Positions 1 to 11,692 of a DNA stretch of 64,000 nucleotides are shown piece after piece (position 1 is the stretch's first letter; each line of letters opens with the position of its first letter). A program made the translations under genes and the position numbers. The notes under the pieces are model-generated. The model ran no database searches. It had not been told where the DNA came from and was given only the letters and a program-made list of their open reading frames with translations. The stretch lies in assembly GCA_917880885.1 (NCBI GenBank), contig OU862928.1, positions 14,651,721 to 14,715,720 on the forward strand, given 5' to 3'. This DNA comes from Limnephilus marmoratus (taxonomy: Eukaryota > Arthropoda > Insecta > Trichoptera > Limnephilidae).

Positions 1-81
1 TATTGAGGTAGATCGCCAGCAGTTCAAGTATGAGCACCTCTGTTTGAGAGATACAGTCAGTCATTGGGAAAGACGCGTAGA

Positions 82-363
82 TCAACGAGCAAGCCTACCA
101 GTTGGATTGGACAACGAAACCAACCACTGCAAACTGGAGTGATCAGTCACCACTGTGAAATGAACACCTTCTACGTAAGGCCTGAAATGATTGACTGATT
201 CTAACACCGCAAGGAGTTCGCGCTCTGTAACGCCGTAGTTTCGCTCGTGAACGTTTAAGCACCTAGAGAAAAATGGAACAGGATGTTCTTCACCATCAAA
301 CACCTGAGTAAGCATGCCGCCGATTCCAACGTTGCTCGCGTCGCATTGGATAGTAAAGGGCAA
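82..363 (-). pseudogene. gypsy RNase H domain fragment
   Basis: A 93-residue open stretch matches the start and middle of the RNase H domain of gypsy-type Pol proteins. It begins with an IQCDAS-type motif carrying the first catalytic Asp, followed by GIGGMLTQ. The ERELLAVLES motif carries the catalytic Glu, and VVTDHSSLQWL carries the second Asp. The domain is in a different frame from the RT stretch upstream (420-986), so at least one frameshift separates them. In a live element it would remove the RNA strand of the RNA-DNA hybrid during reverse transcription. Confidence 0.85.
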
Positions 364-419
364 AGATTATTAGTAATTTACTAATAACAGGAGCAGAAGT
401 TAGAGCTTTTTTTAATTTT

Positions 420-1190
420 TTAAACGCGTCTTCCGCTTCTGGAGTCCAAGAAAAAATTACTTATTCCCATTCTAGAACCGGTGAATTTTGTCAACGGGGC
501 CGCAATAGTAGAGAAATCTTTGATAAAACGCCTGTAATAACCGCAAAGACCTATAAAAGCTTTAATTTGCTTCGAATTCTTAGGGGTAGGGTTAATACGA
601 ATACATTCTAATTTAACGGGGTCTGTACGAAGACCTTTTGCGTCTACAATATAACCTAGATATTTCAACTCTTCTTTACAAAACTCGCATTTTTTCAGGT
701 TAACTGTTAGGCCCGCATCTCTTAAACGTTCATAAATTTTATTCAAAATCTTCAAATGTGACACAAAATCTTCCGAAATAACAATTAAATCATCTAGATA
801 ACAAAAGACGTTCTTGTCGAACTCAGGACCAAAAAGAGCATCCACAAGACACTGCAATTCGCTGGGAGCATTCTTAAGACCAAACGGCATCCTCACAAAT
901 TCAAACAAACTATGGCCTGGTACAACGAAAGCCGTTTTAGGACAGGATTCCTTATCCAAGGGAATCTGCCAAAATGATTTGCTCAAATCTATAGATGAAA
1001 TAAAACGAGCACCCCTTAGTTTATCTCAAATACGCGAAATGTAAGGGAGGGGGTAGGAATCTGCCAATGTGATGCTGTTCAAGCGCCTCGAGTCCAAACA
1101 AAACCTGACAGAACCATCCTTCTTAGGAACAATCAAAACTGGGTTTGACCAAGCCGAACGAGAACGGCGGACAACACCTAAATCCAACAT
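420..1190 (-). pseudogene. gypsy reverse transcriptase, broken
   Basis: The palm of a Ty3/gypsy reverse transcriptase is readable. RT-start motifs (IVPKKDGSVRF and SYPLPYI types) lie at about 1030-1170. An in-frame TGA at about 1030 follows, then an open stretch at 420-986 with SKSFWQIPLD, FVRMPFGLKNAP and the catalytic FCYLDDLIVIS box. The thumb/connection motif YLGYIVDAKGLRTDP and CGYYRRFIKDFS come next. The frame is lost near 450-480, where the usual W-TPEAEDAF segment continues in another frame. It would copy element RNA into DNA; here it is inactive. Confidence 0.88.
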
Positions 1191-1214
1191 TTATTTTTAT
1201 TGTGCTTCTAATTG

Positions 1215-1718
1215 CTACTGGCGAGTTTGAGATAATGGATAGTCAGGCTGCTTAATAGGATCCCCTGTTGTATTTATTTTATGACGTACTAAATGGGTTT
1301 TACCTAAACCACGTTCTTCGAAAGAAATTGACTTAAACTTAACTATAACCGAATTTAATTTGAAATTGTCCTGGGGGGACAGCAAGGAAGCTGATGTTAA
1401 TTTGCGAACCTCACCGACAACCCTCCCAAAATTAACATTGCTGTCGACTTTTGGAAACAACTGAGGGGCCACGTCGAATTGCTTCCAAAAGTCTACTCCC
1501 AAAACAATTGAAGAGGACAGAGACGGTATAATGAAAAACTTAATATATTTCTTAATATTATTATACAATACTAGTACTCGCATAGTACCAATTATATCCT
1601 GACGTTTGTCATCCGCGGTGGTAACGTAGGAATCTAACTTATTTAACTTATATCCTAAACTTATGAAAAAATTATAAACAGAACCCCCAAAACAACTGAC
1701 AGATGCTCCACTGTCCAA
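1215..1718 (-). pseudogene. gypsy retropepsin-like protease and linker
   Basis: A 167-residue open stretch begins with MDSGASVSCFGG, the D-S/T-G-A active-site loop of retroviral-type aspartic proteases. It continues with a flap-like region and the hydrophobic IIPSLSSSIVLGVDFWKQF, matching the conserved ILG-D segment of gypsy proteases. The C-terminal half is a linker towards RT. The first residues are in a different frame from the zinc-knuckle region just upstream, so gag-pol continuity is lost. It would process the Gag-Pol polyprotein. Confidence 0.8.
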
Positions 1719-1899
1719 AAGCCCCGAAAAACCAAATTCTTAATTTTAATATTAACATGTGGTCTAAAATCTTGTCCACAATCAGCTGACGGCACACATG
1801 CGTCCATGTTGTGCGTGGTAAACTTAGATATATTACTATGAACCGACGACGACCTCCTGTCATCCTTGTGCACAGAACGCAAAAGGTCGTCTTATTTGC

Positions 1900-2863
1900 G
1901 TCATTATGCTTAAGAGAATCCCTTTTCCATTTTTGACAAAATTGTTTCGTATGCCCCTGTTCCTTACAATAGAAACAATTAAAAGTTTTCTTATTATTTA
2001 AAGCAGAACTAGAAGAAGACGCGCGTGGAGAAAATGAAGCTTGATTATAAGTAACACGGGGAGAATACGAGCCTTGAGCTTGTGGCGGATACGACGCATG
2101 GAACCCGATGAGAAAACGACGTTTTAGGAAAAGGAACTCGCGGAGATGAATTAAATTGTGGTGCGAGTTTGTGGGTATCTACCGAAAGCTTTTCAAATTT
2201 ACGGCACACACTTACTAAAGCTGAAAAACCCTTTTCCGAGAAATAGGCAATCGCCAAGGCATATTTAGGTTGTAGACTGTCACAGACTAAGTCCACCAAT
2301 TGTTCCTCAGAAAGCGGAACATCCAACCTTAAGTTTGCTAACTGAACATCTTCGACATATTCCACTATAGCCTGGTTAAATTTTTGCTTCATAGCGAACA
2401 AGGCTTTTAAAGCTTCCGTATGATTAGTACAAACGTCAAAACGAGAAATGAGGAGCTTTTTCAAAGTTGACCAAGACAAAGAGTCATCAAAAATAGTTCT
2501 AAACCAGGAAAGAGCTCATCCCTCCAGGAGGTCAGAGAAAGAGGTAACAACCGAGGACAACTCCACCTTCCGGCATCTGGATAATTCTTCTATGCGTAAA
2601 ATGAAATTCCTGACATCCGAAAACCCAGAAAATTTTAAACCCCAAGAATGAACGGACGAAGAAGAAGTTGGAGGAATAGCCGACTGGTAATAATTATTAA
2701 TTATGGTTGTAGTATTTTCTAAACTAACTTATTTCAACTTTTTATTAAAAGAGCGAGCCTGTTCGCGCATACTTGATAATGTAGCTTCCGGAACGATGTT
2801 ACGATCCGTTAACAATTTTATCATTTCTTCCTTAGTCACCCTATTAATATCGGAAATCGCCAT
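1900..2863 (-). pseudogene. gypsy gag with CCHC zinc knuckle, broken
   Basis: The gag reading begins with an ATG at 2863 (MAISDINRV), open to a stop at 2729. After a broken interval, the capsid-like part is open at 2045-2479 (SWSTLKKLLISRFD, then EQLVDLVCDSLQPKYALAI). The C-terminal nucleocapsid has one classic knuckle at about 1936-1978, spaced C-x2-C-x4-H-x4-C (CFYCKEQGHTKQFC). At least two breaks separate the parts. Gag would form the particle and bind the element RNA. Confidence 0.8.
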
Positions 2864-3844
2864 TTTCGTTATACTGGTAAAAGAAAATTTTTTCCAAAAA
2901 AAAAATTTTTTTTTTCAAAACTGAAGAACAAATAGAAATTTAAATTATTTAAATTAAAATAATTTAATTTATAATTAAATTATTATTCTTAAATAATTAT
3001 ACTAAATTAAACGTAATAGTAAAATTAATCAAACTGTTATAAATACTTAATAATTTATTTTAACACGTCAATTACCAAACACAACCTGTACGTATAAACT
3101 CGATAATTAGTCATTGATTTTTAATAACGACGATGCCATGAAGAATTTATTTAAAATTACCTTGGAATGCAGTAAATATTTAAAGTAATTTCAATTACCG
3201 CAAGCTTACAATAAACAATCACTTATGATAAATGTCTGTCACAAGTCGTTTGATGTTTACAAAACAAAAGTAATGTATTTAATAATGAACTTCCGCGCCT
3301 CATAAGTAAACATTGCACATAACCTGACAAATGTCAACAAGAATTGACAGATTGGCTCCGATAAACCATTACATAGATGAAAAAATAAACAGTTGACAGT
3401 TAAAATGGAATTGCCAGTAAACAGAAAAAATGTTCCCAACAATTCGGTTATCACCTCTAGAGATATTATGAATTAATTTTCTGTTTAACATTATTTTAAT
3501 GGCAACAATTAAAGTTGGTGTCAATGTCATTAGATGCCTTATGAAAAGGTAAACAAACAATAACATTCAACAGAAACAGTATGTAACATAATGAAGTGTA
3601 TTTTCAGAATTTATTTTTGTAATAGCAATTAAGTGACACACAGTATCTCTGCAGAACGGTTAATGTCATTTGACGTGATAAGTTAATCAAGCTCTATATC
3701 AACAAGATAGATAAATAACCAAATATATGCACACACACACACCGATTCATCTCTAATTTCTCTAAAATTATCAACAAAAGTTCTGAAAATCTACCCCACA
3801 TGACAGAAAAGTACGTTTCAGGCACCGAAAATAATTGATTTTAC
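2864..3844 (-). other. gypsy 5' leader, no gene seen
   Basis: This stretch of almost 1 kb lies between the primer-binding site and the gag start. It is very AT-rich, with A- and T-runs at 2880-3010 and a short CA repeat at 3729-3741. No open frame looks protein-like. It is best read as the untranslated leader of the minus-strand element, unusually long but not unprecedented for gypsy elements. Confidence 0.5.
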
Positions 3845-3857
3845 ACGTTGAGCGCCA
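3845..3857 (-). promoter_or_regulatory. putative tRNA primer-binding site of the gypsy element
   Basis: On the minus strand the sequence reads TGGCGCTCAACGT. This closely resembles the TGGCGCCCAACGTG primer site found in many Ty3/gypsy elements, and it lies between the putative LTR and gag. This fixes the inner LTR edge at about 3858. Confidence 0.6.
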
Positions 3858-4574
3858 CTCTTCGTGAGTCGACTCTTGGTTACGCTATTCTAACTAACGG
3901 AATTTTCTCTGGATGACGACCGCACACTTGCTTCGTGGAGGAAAACGGTCCTGGGACGAGACTTCTAGTCTCAACAACCGGGAATGGCGCGGAATCCGGG
4001 GAACCTAAGTCATCCTTCTATTTAGGGAGAATACCGCAACATCTCCAAGGAGCGGCTCTAGCCTCAGGCTGTCCCCACAATCTCCATCCGAAGGCACGTG
4101 GCCCAACCAGTCTCCAAGTCTTAAGAATTTTGGAAGATCAATCAGTAATCCGTGACTTCGCAACGCGGGGTCATAAAGGCCTATTATAGTAGCAACAAGA
4201 CCGGAACAATCACTTTATAATTCCACTCCAAAAACATTTCTACAAATGGCCAACTGCCATCACCGGTAAAAAGTGGGATTCTCAAATCATCCACTAAAAT
4301 AATAGCGTAAATGAACTACTCATGTTACGAAAAACATCCCGCGCCTTTTAAGTTAAAACAAACTTGGATTCACATGTTTTTAAGTGATTGAAACACCATA
4401 ATAGTGAGTGACTAATTTTCGACGCAGCTTCTCATGCTGATCGGGAGGAAGTGACCATAAACAAAAAAGAACCATCTCTCTTTCCCAAAAAATTACCAGT
4501 CTCCAAAAAAAACACCATAGACAAAATAACCAAATAGGCAAGAACTGCACTAGTCACATAATGTTTATGTGACA
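3858..4574 (-). repeat. putative 5' LTR of the gypsy element (~717 bp)
   Basis: This is bounded inside by the primer-binding-site-like sequence and outside by the abrupt return to array-unit sequence after ...GTGACA. Read on the minus strand it starts TGTCACATAAAC, so it has the expected TG start; the CA end is not clear. The last ~170 bp recur, slightly diverged, at 43375-43546, again directly against unit sequence. No partner LTR lies in the window, so the limits are inferred. Confidence 0.5.
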
Positions 4575-5358
4575 ATGAATACTGGGTTCTTACAGATTTT
4601 GTAATTTACGTGAGAATAATCCAGTTATAAAAACTCAGTCAATACACAAATAGTTTTAAAATATCATAAACCAACCAGTCAAATTATGGAATTGTAAATA
4701 TTGAAATTGCACAAAAATTAAATAACAATACATTTGGAAATAAAAAAATTTAAAAGTATAAATTTTACTTAAATGACAACTAATACAAAGAGAGCCAAGA
4801 GACACGAGAAATACAATTAGAGATTCAAATGTTGCATATTGTAATTATCACGATATACTTTTTAGCAATCGCAGATTATTTTTCTGAATCCATAAAGATT
4901 TTTTGACGAAAATATCTACCTTAACACACTCAATCATTTTAAATAAACGTACTGAATTCTACATCGATTAATGAAATCGAATTGTGATTCTGTCAGGCAA
5001 CCCTTATATGAAAGACGGCTGTCCTGTTGGATCCGTTAACATCCCAGTGTGCAAAGCTACAGTACAGTTCGCAAAGAACGCTAGAAACCATGACGTTCCT
5101 CGATGGAACGTGGAACTTACAAAAACCAAAGTCTAATCTCAGGAAGGACGATTTTAAAATATAATATGTTATTTCTTCGTCGCTTTCTTTTCCTATCTGT
5201 TCAACAGGGTATGTAACGCCTCGATGTCCTGTGTATTACTTTTATCGTTGGTGTATGATGGGAAGTAATTAGGAAGTTCAGCTCCGTACAACATAAATTT
5301 GTATCGGTACACTTTTACTTAAAAAAATAACTTTTTAAACGATGTTCACCAGACCTAT
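4575..5358 (+). repeat. outlying partial array unit
   Basis: The sequence from TACTGGGTTCTTACAG through block A to CACCAGACCTAT matches the part of the array unit between the CCP exon and the mid-block. It holds no CCP exon. It is cut on the left by the gypsy LTR and on the right by the second gypsy insertion. It carries variants (TTCCTCGATG instead of TGCCTCGATG) shared with the units at 40.8 and 44.0 kb, so it groups with the outer units rather than the core. Confidence 0.85.
4971..5268 (+). pseudogene. block A remnant, frameshifted
   Basis: This is homologous to the 103-residue block-A ORF seen intact at 9732. It starts at the same ATG context but has an extra base near 5057 and lacks ~15 bp in the hydrophobic part (ATTTTAAAATATAATATG). 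The frame is therefore lost, and the TGC codon of the CLDGTW motif is TTC. Confidence 0.7.
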
Positions 5359-7272
5359 TGTTACGGCCTGGTCACGGCCCGGTTTGTAACATTATTATTA
5401 TTATGTTTTTGTGGTATGAAGGTAAGTGAATAAAGAGGAAGGTGTTGCAATCGTCCTTCCAACTTTGTAGCTTGCTACGCTACGCGCCAAATCTTGTCAC
5501 CAAGATATGTTGGGAGGACGAAACCATCCGTAGAGCAATTATGAGATCTCTTTTCAAGGTAGGGGCACAATACTGCAAATGCAATGGCATAAGGAATGAC
5601 GGGTAAACTTTAAATAAAAGAGATTTGTTTTGGAAAACAGTATAACAATCTTATATTTGAACTTAAGGACAAATAATGGTGAATATATTGCGAGACATGA
5701 CTCACTCCAGGTTCAGACCGTGTAAAACTAAGAATCCTAACTAAACTCACTGACGTTATCATATGGATGTCTGACGGGGAAGTTCCTCGGTGTCACATGG
5801 ACGGAGCCATCACAAGGCCTCCAATCCACTGGTGTTGCAGGATCACGTACATGCCCGCCAGGGCGTAGCCGGCCCAAGACATGGAGGGCCCGTCACGGAG
5901 TTGATGGTCCAGGTAGCCCTTGCCCAAGGGAAGTTCAGGTTCCAGACAACGTGGCAGAATGAGTGGGACGCATATATGAGGCTTGTCCCAAATAAAATCT
6001 TTATATTCTTATTTATGCAAGCATCGATCGCGGAGCGAGAAGGGATTGTCGTGTGGCATACAGATTAGCCACATTAAGCCCGCCAGGCTATAATATTCCA
6101 TGCGCGTACATTTCACTCGCGACTTTCACGCGTAAGCCACCTCGGCATTAACACAAGGTTGATCATTTGATCTTACAACTCCCAGGTTGGAAAAATATTC
6201 CGTACAACTATGATCCCGCGATCCTTTCACAATTTCAATTTTAAAAACTTAAACATGGCGATGTGACGTCCAGGTAAGGTCTCCTGCCCTCCAGGCCCTA
6301 CCGGAAAGTGAAGCCAACCCAAAAACGGAAATCATTCCTACCAACCTGTTGCACCCAAAGTATGGTTGTTAAAAAAAACCATAGACAAAAATAAAAAAAA
6401 TATGCGCCGTACTTATTTTCATAACAATACCCCGCTCACCTCGAACGTGTTTGCCCTCGAACACAACTAAAAACCTAAAAAAAACAAAAACCCAAAAATT
6501 AACAGGAGAACCCTACACTATATACTAACTAACTTGGTCTGATGGGGTACTGAAAAAACATTATATGATAAGTGTAACACCAAAAATATTCAAGATAACT
6601 ACCAAAGTATAAAGCCATAAACTAGATTTATGAACAAGAAAACAGATAATGTACAAATGATTGCGCCACAACTTCAATCGCGCCCATCATGCGTAGGGCA
6701 TGATGGATGAATTTGCGGCGCATCCATTTAGCATTGATAGCGAATAGGAATGAAAACAAAGCTTAATATCTAAAAACTTAAAAGTAGACAAACTTCAAAT
6801 AGGTGATAGGTGGACGGGGTCTACAAACACCCACAGCATGAAGGATGCTGGGTGTCGTAATAATGATTTTCCTCGAGGACAACCGTACACGTAGCATCTG
6901 TAACAGGAGAGTATCTTAAAATAAAGTAGTTATGATTAGTAACAAAAACTTATAAATTAATTAATACACTAGGACAATATATACGCACTAGGCGTCACTT
7001 ATCAAGAAATACTTTTTTTTTTTTAAAAACGAGCCATAACAGGCAACACTTTTTAGATGGTGTACCATCTGCACTTTTCACTGATTTTATTTCCGTTTGG
7101 AAAAAAAAAACTTCTTTCGAAGAGTATCCCTAACTATACTTCCTGACTTCGGTCTTTTGGGGGTTATGATTATTAAACCTAAAATATAGTTCAAATAACA
7201 TATTAGTTTTACTTTAGTATTGTAAGAGATAATCATGATTTTTATCATTTTTTTAATGTACACAATGAAAAC

Positions 7273-7384
7273 AACCATCGCCTTTGAATGGTGCCAAATA
7301 AGATGTCAACTACCATCGCCAATAAATGGTGCCAAATAAGATGTCAACTACCATCGCCAATGAATAGTGCCAAATAAAATGTAA
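7273..7384 (+). repeat. ~42-bp tandem repeat, about 2.7 copies
   Basis: The motif ACCATCGCC-TGAATGGTGCC followed by AAATAAGATGTCAACT appears three times in direct succession, the last copy degenerate. It lies in the noncoding part of the second gypsy fragment, perhaps in its LTR or untranslated region. Confidence 0.8.
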
Positions 7385-8261
7385 GCAAACGCCTGTTAAA
7401 GGGTGCAGTTGGAAAGGTTATATGTTTGTTATAAACAATTATTGAGGTTTCACACAACACATTTATGTATAAAACTAGATTATTATGCGCCGCTCAAGAC
7501 GCTTATTAATTAACAACAGTATAATATCCGGGCCAGGGAAAAATGAGAGATACTTATGTACTCTTATTTTAAAAACTATCTTTGTGGTAATAGCAGATTT
7601 GGTTAACACAATTTTTATGACATAATAATTTGTGGAAATTATTTTGAGTAGTACTCACATATGCAACTGGGCATGCTGCATATATGATACATGTAGTATA
7701 AAATCACAAAATGCTTAAAATAACATATTTTAACTTGGAAAATAGAGAAATAATGGGCTGGTATTTCTGTATGTTCGGGTTATAATTTCACGAGGTTTAC
7801 AATACAACAAATATGAACACAGGTCATATAATAATTTGCTTGGAATACAAGAGGGTATGTTTTTTTAATATTATATCGTCGTATATTCCAAGTTTACAAA
7901 TGCTTAAAATCTAATAATAAAAGTATAAAATACCATGATTAAGTTTTTAAATATGAGTATGTTTCCATGTGCAAACGTCCACGAATTCAATTACAAGGAT
8001 ATGTATAAAATAAATTAATTAATCTGCGATTAATATTTTTATACTACTCGAGTCTTGAACAGGAGTAAAACCATTAAATATAATTATCTTTAGAAGGCAA
8101 TACAGTGTAAGATAATTAAGATTTGATTTAATGTTGAAATACTGGCCACCACAATTCGGTTGATCAGTCCGGATTGAAGTGTCCGAGCATAGTATATTCT
8201 AATAATTATGTCAGTCCTTGCAAGGATGGCCAGACCCCACAAGGTACTGAAGATGAAAGAA

Positions 8262-9172
8262 CTATATAGGAATATTGTCAGATTTAACAATGTCCTTTAC
8301 GTGAAAGTCACCGGTTTCCTTACCATTCAGGTCGGCGAGTGTATATATTAGATCTGATTTTTTTTTAACTATAATATTTTTAACAAAACGTGGAGCTAAC
8401 TTTTGTGCAAAGTAATTGAATGCATTTGATTGGACGAAGTTTCTATGCCAAACAACGTCTCCAACCTGGTAAGTAACGTGTTTTCTACGTAGGTTATAGT
8501 GATTCGCTCCCTTTTGGTAGGCTTTAAGGAGTGCGTTTGAGACTTGTTCGTAAACCGTGGACAATTCTTTAAGCTTTTGTGCATAAACTAAATGATAAGC
8601 GGAGTCATGCGAATCAGAATTATCGTCTGCTAATGGGTTACGATGCAAATCTCCATATATTATTTGTTCTCTACCATGCATTAAAAAGTAGGGCGTAAAA
8701 CCAGTAGCGCAGTTAACAGAATTGTTCATGGCTGATTGCACTTGAGGAAGAAATTTGGACCACGTCCGGTGATCAGATTCTACCAAAATAGATAATGCCG
8801 TGCCTAAGGTTTGATTGTACCTTTCTACAACATTGTTTTGTGGCGTATATAATGAATTATAAAAAGGAGGAGGTATATTATATTTTTTTAACAAATCCTT
8901 AAATTCCTTAGATATGAATTGTCGCCCATTATCGTAGACAATGGTACGTGGTACGCCGTGTATGAGGAAGATGTTCTCATCTAAATTTTTTACGATGCTT
9001 TTCACGGAGCCGTTGCGCAGCGGAAATAGCCAAGAATATTTAGTAAAGACATCCACACATGACAAAATTACTGTGAAACCGGAATAGCTTCTAGGTAAAG
9101 GACCTACCAAATCTAAGGACAACATTTGCATAGGTCTTGTAACTCGTTTAGGGTTTGAGGATATACCGTTAG
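8262..9172 (-). CDS. Ty3/gypsy integrase (partial, chimeric N-terminus)
   Basis: This is an integrase core of the DDE/RNase H fold, open over ~300 residues. The first Asp is in MLSLDLVGPLP, the second in VYDNGRQF, and the Glu in NNVVERYNQT, with D-E spacing close to the usual 35 residues. Downstream come the NSVNCATGFTPYFLMHGR motif typical of gypsy integrases and a C-terminal YQVGDVVW segment. The open frame continues upstream to 9260, but those ~30 residues are antisense array sequence. The true element begins at 9172, so the HHCC zinc domain is missing. The core has no internal stop. In a live element it would insert the cDNA. Confidence 0.9.
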
Positions 9173-9731
9173 TAAGTGAAATGCTCATTTCAATCATTTT
9201 TAAAATAAGTAAGTGATTTGAATTCCGATTTTGTTTTCGTGAATGCGTGAATAGATGCAAGTCTTATTTATTCAAAATAATTCACTTGCCGGCATCCGAT
9301 CTAGCTGAAACTCAGCAGATAGAATTTATTCATTTATGATAACTGGGTTCTTACAGATTTTGTAATTTACGCAAGAATAATCCAATTATTAAAACTCAGT
9401 CAATACACAAATAGTTTTAAAATATCATAAACCAACCAGTCAAATTATGGAATTGTAAATATTGAAATTTCATAAAAATTAAATAACAAAACAATTGGTA
9501 ATAGAAAATATTAAAATTATAAATTTTACTTTAATGACAACTAATACAAAGAGGGCCAAGAGACACTAGAAATACAATAAGAGATACAAATGTTGCATAT
9601 TGTAATTATCACGATATGCTTTTTAGCAATCGCAGAATATTTTTCTGAATCCATAAAGATTTTTTGACGAAAAAATCTACCTAAACAGACTCAATCATTT
9701 TACATAAACGTACTGAATTCTATATCGATTT

Positions 9732-10043
9732 ATGAAATCGAATTCTGTAATTCTGTCAGGCAATCCTTATATGAAAGACGGCTGTCCTGTTGGATCCGTT
9801 AACATCCCAGTGTGCAAAGCTGAGTACAGTTCGCAAAGAACTCTAGAAACCATGACGTGCCTCGATGGAACGTGGAAATTACAAAAACCAAAGTCGAATC
9901 TGAGGAAGGAAGATTTTAGAAATAACATTTTCATTATAATATGTTATTTCTTCGTCGCTTTCCTTTCCTATCTGTTCAGCAGGGTATGTAACGCCTCGAT
10001 GTCCTGTGTATTACTTTTATCGTTGGTGTATGATGGGAAGTAA
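9732..10043 (+). CDS. block A ORF, CCP-half-like with hydrophobic tail
   Basis: This is a 103-residue ORF. Residues ~10-53 resemble the second half of a sushi/CCP module: a GCPVGSVNIPVCK segment, MTCLDGTWKLQKPKS, and Ser where the last Cys would be. Residues ~64-82 form a strongly hydrophobic stretch (FIIICYFFVAFLSYLF), then MSCVLLLSLVY and a stop. A possible acceptor, TTCTGTCAG, ends at 9759 and gives phase 1, compatible with the upstream CCP exon. A possible donor (CAGG-GTATGT) gives phase 0, which does not match. It could be a terminal exon or non-coding. This copy has Glu at KEDFR. Confidence 0.4.
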   Translation: MKSNSVILSGNPYMKDGCPVGSVNIPVCKAEYSSQRTLETMTCLDGTWKLQKPKSNLRKEDFRNNIFIIICYFFVAFLSYLFSRVCNASMSCVLLLSLVYDGK

Positions 10044-10362
10044 TTAGGAAGTTCAGCTCCGTACAACATAAATTTGTATCGGTACACTTTTACATAAAAT
10101 AATTAACTTTTTAAACGATATTCACCAGACCTGTCACTCATAACCCTAAATTAGAAACGGTATAGTTAATTTAAACCTTTCGCACACACATTCGCGAACT
10201 CACTCTGAAATCATTCAAATTTGTGTGGAAGGCACTTCTAGAGTAAAAAAAACATTCTTAATATAATGAACTGAGTCCTGCAAGAAATCAATGGACAAAG
10301 TAATATGTTTTATATGAAGATAAACCACGGGAAAAGCTAATGAATACATAATTTATTTCTAG

Positions 10363-10569
10363 TCACCTGCGAACTGAAAACATCCGATTCTGTAAACTTC
10401 ATGTGCAACGAATCTACCTCTTTACACATACCTTGCTCAAATAAGATAATCGATGGAAAAACCATTTACTTTAATTGTAAGCAAGGTTACAGCCGCGTTG
10501 AAGGAAACAAAGGGGAGATGATCTGCAGAGACGGCCAGTGGAACGTACCCTTACCTTCGTGCTCTCTAA
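10363..10569 (+). CDS. sushi/CCP-like exon, copy 1
   Basis: This is a 207-bp exon between TTTATTTCTAG and GTAAGTG, with phase 1 at both ends (2 + 68x3 + 1 bases). The 69-residue module has Cys at positions 3, 15, 25, 39, 55 and 67. Its core runs IIDGKTIYFNCKQGY, then MICRDGQW and PLPSC. The last four Cys, the aromatic Y and the GQW tryptophan match CCP modules of extracellular binding proteins. The extra Cys pair at 3 and 15 recalls the Cys-rich CCP/Wonton region of insect modular serine proteases, which is an inference. Symmetric phase lets copies be joined by splicing. This copy alone has Glu at residue 17. Confidence 0.8.
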
Positions 10570-11126
10570 GTAAGTGAAATGCTCATTTCAATCATTTTTA
10601 AAATAAGTAAGTGATTTGAATTATGATTTTGTTTTCGTGAATGCGTGAATAGATGCAAGTCTTATTTATTCAAAATAATTCACTTGCCGGCATCCGATCT
10701 AGGTGAAACTCAGCAGATAGAATTTATTCATTTATGATTACTGGGTTCTTACAGATTTTGTCATTTACGCGAGAATAATCCAATTATAAAAACTCAGTCA
10801 ATACACACATAGTTTTAAAATATCATAAACCAACCAGTATTATGGAATTGTAAATATTGAAATTTCATAAAAATTAAATAACAAAACAATTGGTAATAGA
10901 AAATTTTAAAAGTATAAATTTTACTTAAACGACAACTAATACAAAGAGAGCCAAGAGACACTAGAAATACAATAAGAGATACAAATGTTGCATATTGTAA
11001 TTATCACGATATGCTTTTTAGCAATCGCAGAATATTTTTCTGAATCCATAAAGATTTTTTGAAGAAAAAATCTTCCTTAACACACTCAATCATTTTACAT
11101 AAACGTACTGAATTCTATATCGATTT

Positions 11127-11438
11127 ATGAAATCGAATTCTGTAATTCTGTCAGGCAACCCTTATATGAAAGACGGCTGTCCTGTTGGATCCGTTAACAT
11201 CCCAGTGTGCAAAGCTGAGTACAGTTCGCAAAGAACTCTAGAAACCATGACGTGCCACGATGGAACGTGGAAATTACAAAAACCAAAGTCTAATCTGAGG
11301 AAGGACGATTTTAGAAATAACATTTTCATTATAATATGTTATTTCTTCGTCGCTTTCTTTTCCTATCTGTTCAGCAGGGTATGTAACGCCTCGATGTCCT
11401 GTGTATTACTTTTATCGTTGGTGTATGATGGGAAGTAA
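11127..11438 (+). CDS. block A ORF, copy 2
   Basis: Full 103-residue form, differing from the 9732 copy mainly by His in place of Leu in CLDGTW and Asp in KDDFR. Same possible acceptor upstream of the GNPYM segment. It is followed by a full mid-block, unlike the preceding unit. Confidence 0.4.
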   Translation: MKSNSVILSGNPYMKDGCPVGSVNIPVCKAEYSSQRTLETMTCHDGTWKLQKPKSNLRKDDFRNNIFIIICYFFVAFFSYLFSRVCNASMSCVLLLSLVYDGK

Positions 11439-11692
11439 TTTGGAAGTTCAGCTCCGTACAACATAAATATATATCTGTACACTTTTACATAAAATTATTA
11501 ACTTTTTAAACGATATTCACCAGACCTATCACTCATAACCCTAAATTAGAAACGGCATAGTTGATTAAAACCTTTCGCACACACACATTCGCAAACTCAC
11601 TCTGACATAATCTGTCTCACTCTTCAAAATTCACATATATACTACACCAAAGAAAAAAGATCAATACAAGAAGTATTTTATGGCCTTGTTTC

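Larger units (their letters stand above)
1..4574 (-). mobile_element. Ty3/gypsy LTR retrotransposon, decayed, cut by the left edge
   Basis: Read on the minus strand from right to left, the order is LTR, primer-binding site, gag, CCHC zinc knuckle, aspartic protease, reverse transcriptase and RNase H. That is the Ty3/gypsy order as far as RNase H; integrase would lie beyond position 1. Stops and frameshifts break the polyprotein in gag and RT and between RT and RNase H, so the copy is dead. The right end meets an array unit: the sequence ends in ACA and continues as the unit sequence before TACTGGGTTC. The boundary is inferred from comparison with other units. Confidence 0.85.
5360..9172 (-). 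mobile_element. second Ty3/gypsy fragment: 3' end with integrase
   Basis: Array sequence stops at 5358 (ACCAGACCTAT) and resumes at 9172 (TAAGTGAAATGCTC). The insert starts TGTTACGGCCTGG, an LTR-type TG terminus, and encodes integrase on the minus strand near its right end. It is therefore the 3' half of a minus-strand gypsy element, lacking gag, protease and RT. The LTR/internal boundary could not be placed: long AT-rich stretches (6080-7270 and 7390-8260) hold no recognisable gene. A GC-richer island at 5770-5990 has an open frame without recognisable motifs. Confidence 0.7.

Noticed and set aside
3935..4189. 84-codon + strand ORF
   Set aside because: It lies within the putative LTR of a minus-strand element and has no recognisable motif.
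5790..6068. 92-codon open frame in a GC-richer island
   Set aside because: Low-complexity, no motif, and inside noncoding or LTR sequence of a gypsy fragment.
9173..9260. N-terminal zinc domain of the gypsy integrase
   Set aside because: The open frame continues here but the bases are antisense array intron, identical to other units; not part of the integrase.
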